DNA of 6,652 nucleotides from Acidimicrobiaceae bacterium (GTDB lineage: Bacteria; Actinomycetota; Acidimicrobiia; Acidimicrobiales; Palsa-688). The stretch covers positions 1-6,652 of the forward strand of contig WQVT01000136.1 of NCBI GenBank assembly GCA_009785715.1, read 5' to 3'. The position numbers and the translations under genes were made by a program. Under the pieces are notes generated by a model. That model saw only the letters and a list, made by a program, of their open reading frames with translations, ran no database searches and was not told where the DNA came from. Within the stretch, counting starts at the first letter, position 1, and every line of letters starts with the position of its first letter. Shown piece after piece: positions 4,996 to 6,652 of the stretch.

Positions 4996-6652
4996 TGCCT
5001 CCCCGTTTCGGCGGTCGTCTCGGATGCTGCAGTGATCTTTGCTTCCTGGATCGCCGTCCAGACCCGCTGGGGGCTGGCCGGCATGTCGATGTGGCGGACG
5101 CCAAGGTAGGACACGGCGTCGATCACCGCGTTCTGCACAGCGGGTGTCGAGCCGATGGTCCCGGCCTCGCCGATCCCCTTCGCCCCGAGCGGGTTGTTCG
5201 GGGTGGGCGTCTCCATGGTGATCAGCTCGTAGCTCGGCACCTCGGTGGCCGAGATCATGGCGTAGTCCGCAAGGTTCGAGGTCAGCGGGTTGCCGTCCTC
5301 GTCGTAGATGAACTCCTCGAGCAGCGCCTGGGCCGCACCCTGGGCGTAGCCGCCGTGGCGCTGGCCCTCGGCGAGCAGGGGGTTCAGGATCGTGCCGGCG
5401 TCGTCAACGGCGACGAGGCGGATCAGGCGCGCCTCGCCCGTCTCGACGTCGACCTCGACGACCGCCACGTGCGCCCCGAAGGGGAACGAGGGCTTCACGG
5501 GATCGGTCTTGAACTCGACACGCAACCCGTTGGCGAGCTCCTTCTCGGCGGCGAGCGCGGCCACCTCGGCCCAGCTGCGGCCGGCCTGCGGCGTGCCCGC
5601 AACGTGGAAGCGGCCCCCCACCCGGTCGAGCACCACGTCGTCCTTCGAGGCCTCGAGCGAATCGGCGACCAGTCCCCTGGCCAGGTCCACGAGCTCGATG
5701 GAGGCCTCGTGCACGGCGACGCCGCCGGTCTGCAGCGAGCGCGACCCGAACGTCCCGCCGCCGGAGGCGACGAGGTCCGTGTCGTTGGCGACGACCTCGA
5801 TGTCCTCGATCGGGATGCCGAGCTGTTCGGCGGCGAGCATGCTCCACGCCGTGACGTGGCCCTGCCCGTGGGGGGAGGTGCCCGTGTAGACCTTCGCCTT
5901 GCCGTCCTTCAGGACCTCGACGGCGGCGAACTCGCCACCGTCGCCGCCGGCGGTGATCTCGACGTAACTCGAGACCCCGATGCCGAGTTGCTTCGTGTCG
6001 CCCGACGCCCGCCGGCGCTCCTGCTCGGCGCGGAGCTGGTCGTAGCCGGCGCTCTCGACCACCAGGTCGATGGCGGCGCCGTATTCCCCGGTGTCGTACT
6101 CGGTGCCGGTCGGGGTCGTGAACGGGAACTTCTCCGGCGCCACCACGTTCCGCTTGCGCACCTCGACCGGCGACATGCCGATCTCCTTGGCGAAGAGGTC
6201 CATCGCCCGCTCGACGATCGCCGTGGCCTCCGGCCGGCCGGCGCCCCGGTAGGCGACGATGGTGTTCGTGTTGGTGACCACCGTCTTGGACAGGAACTCG
6301 ACCTTGGGGAAGTCGTAGGTGCCCGACGCCATCGACCGCGTGAGCGAGGGCAGGAAGCTCCCGATCCCCGGGTAGGCGCCGGCGTCCGCCACGACCTTCA
6401 GCCGGTAGGCGAGCACTTGGCCGTCCCGGCTCCCGCCGATCGTCACGTCTTGAATCTGACCGCGACCGTGGCCGAGCGCCATCATGCTCTCGGAGCGGGT
6501 CTCGGTCCAGCGGACGGTCCGTCCAGAGGAGCGGGCCAGCCAGGGGAGGACCAGATCCTCCACGTAGAGGCCGATCTTGGCGCCGAAGCCGCCGCCCACG
6601 TCGGGGAGGATGACCCGGACCTGCTCCGGCGGGAGGTCATAGAGACCGGCGA
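4992..6652 (-). CDS. coxL: Molybdenum hydroxylase large subunit, form II CoxL-like (5' end outside window)
   Basis: The visible 552 residues are the C-terminal two thirds of a xanthine-oxidase-family Mo subunit; roughly 230-250 N-terminal residues lie beyond the window. Numbering from the first visible codon (6650), the molybdopterin-contacting motifs are VGGGFGAK (18-25), GQGH (262-265) and GSRSLQTGG (302-310). The catalytic glutamate is E495 in GIGEAGTIG (codon 5166-5168). The active-site loop reads AYRGAGR (133-139, bases 6234-6254). That is the form II signature; genuine (form I) CO dehydrogenase has AYxCSFR, whose Cys holds the copper. The protein therefore binds Mo-MCD and hydroxylates or oxidises some substrate, but CO specificity is not supported. 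A GTG at 6599 codes for the V of VGGGFG and is not a start, because the conserved sequence continues upstream (LPPEQVRVILPD). The stop overlaps the coxS start (ATGA). This is the first gene of the visible operon, so its promoter is not in view. Confidence 0.95.
   Translation of the reverse strand, partial: AGLYDLPPEQVRVILPDVGGGFGAKIGLYVEDLVLPWLARSSGRTVRWTETRSESMMALGHGRGQIQDVTIGGSRDGQVLAYRLKVVADAGAYPGIGSFLPSLTRSMASGTYDFPKVEFLSKTVVTNTNTIVAYRGAGRPEATAIVERAMDLFAKEIGMSPVEVRKRNVVAPEKFPFTTPTGTEYDTGEYGAAIDLVVESAGYDQLRAEQERRRASGDTKQLGIGVSSYVEITAGGDGGEFAAVEVLKDGKAKVYTGTSPHGQGHVTAWSMLAAEQLGIPIEDIEVVANDTDLVASGGGTFGSRSLQTGGVAVHEASIELVDLARGLVADSLEASKDDVVLDRVGGRFHVAGTPQAGRSWAEVAALAAEKELANGLRVEFKTDPVKPSFPFGAHVAVVEVDVETGEARLIRLVAVDDAGTILNPLLAEGQRHGGYAQGAAQALLEEFIYDEDGNPLTSNLADYAMISATEVPSYELITMETPTPNNPLGAKGIGEAGTIGSTPAVQNAVIDAVSYLGVRHIDMPASPQRVWTAIQEAKITAASETTAETGRQ

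Noticed and set aside
4501..5109. 202-codon + strand ORF opposite coxS and the end of coxL
   Set aside because: It is antisense to coxS, whose eight cluster cysteines and overlaps with its neighbours fix the coding strand.
4992..6652. Genuine aerobic (form I) CO dehydrogenase
   Set aside because: The copper-ligand motif AYxCSFR is absent and is replaced by AYRGAGR. The gene order is also not M-S-L.

Overview
The window is very GC-rich and densely coded. It joins a secreted repeat-protein locus on the + strand to the end of a molybdenum-hydroxylase operon on the - strand. The 42-residue repeat in the first gene (cores GYWLVAADGGVFSFGDAGF and NQPIVGITPTPDGG) is a type I associate with Acidimicrobiia and related high-GC Actinobacteria. 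The form II CO-dehydrogenase-like genes and codon use fit that group. This assignment rests on recalled family knowledge, not on a search.

Layout: positions 1-612 (+) hold the 3' end of a gene encoding tandem 126-bp repeats. Positions 765-2405 (+) hold a complete secreted protein made almost only of five Ig-like repeats of about 100 residues, with a signal peptide and no visible anchor or catalytic domain. Positions 2406-2693 are a convergent intergenic region containing a perfect 16-bp palindrome, then a segment of about 182 bp bounded by 25-bp imperfect inverted repeats (22 of 25 match), with further palindromes inside. From 6652 back to 2694 (-) lies an operon in the order coxL (5' end outside the window), coxS, coxM and a MoxR-type AAA+ ATPase of CoxD type. 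The first three genes overlap by 4 bp at each junction (ATGA, then GTGA), and the ATPase follows after 56 bp.

How the genes work together: CoxL (molybdopterin-cytosine-dinucleotide subunit), CoxS (two [2Fe-2S] clusters) and CoxM (FAD subunit) should form an LSM hydroxylase that passes electrons from substrate through Mo, FeS and FAD to an acceptor. The ATPase probably matures the active site. CoxL carries AYRGAGR, the form II motif, and not the Cys-containing AYxCSFR of genuine aerobic CO dehydrogenase. The substrate therefore cannot be taken to be CO. The + strand surface genes have no evident functional tie to the operon. The two loci simply meet tail to tail, which ends the operon directly after the ATPase.

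I found no clear new defence or mobile system. The most unexplained sequence is the inverted-repeat segment between the two convergent gene sets.
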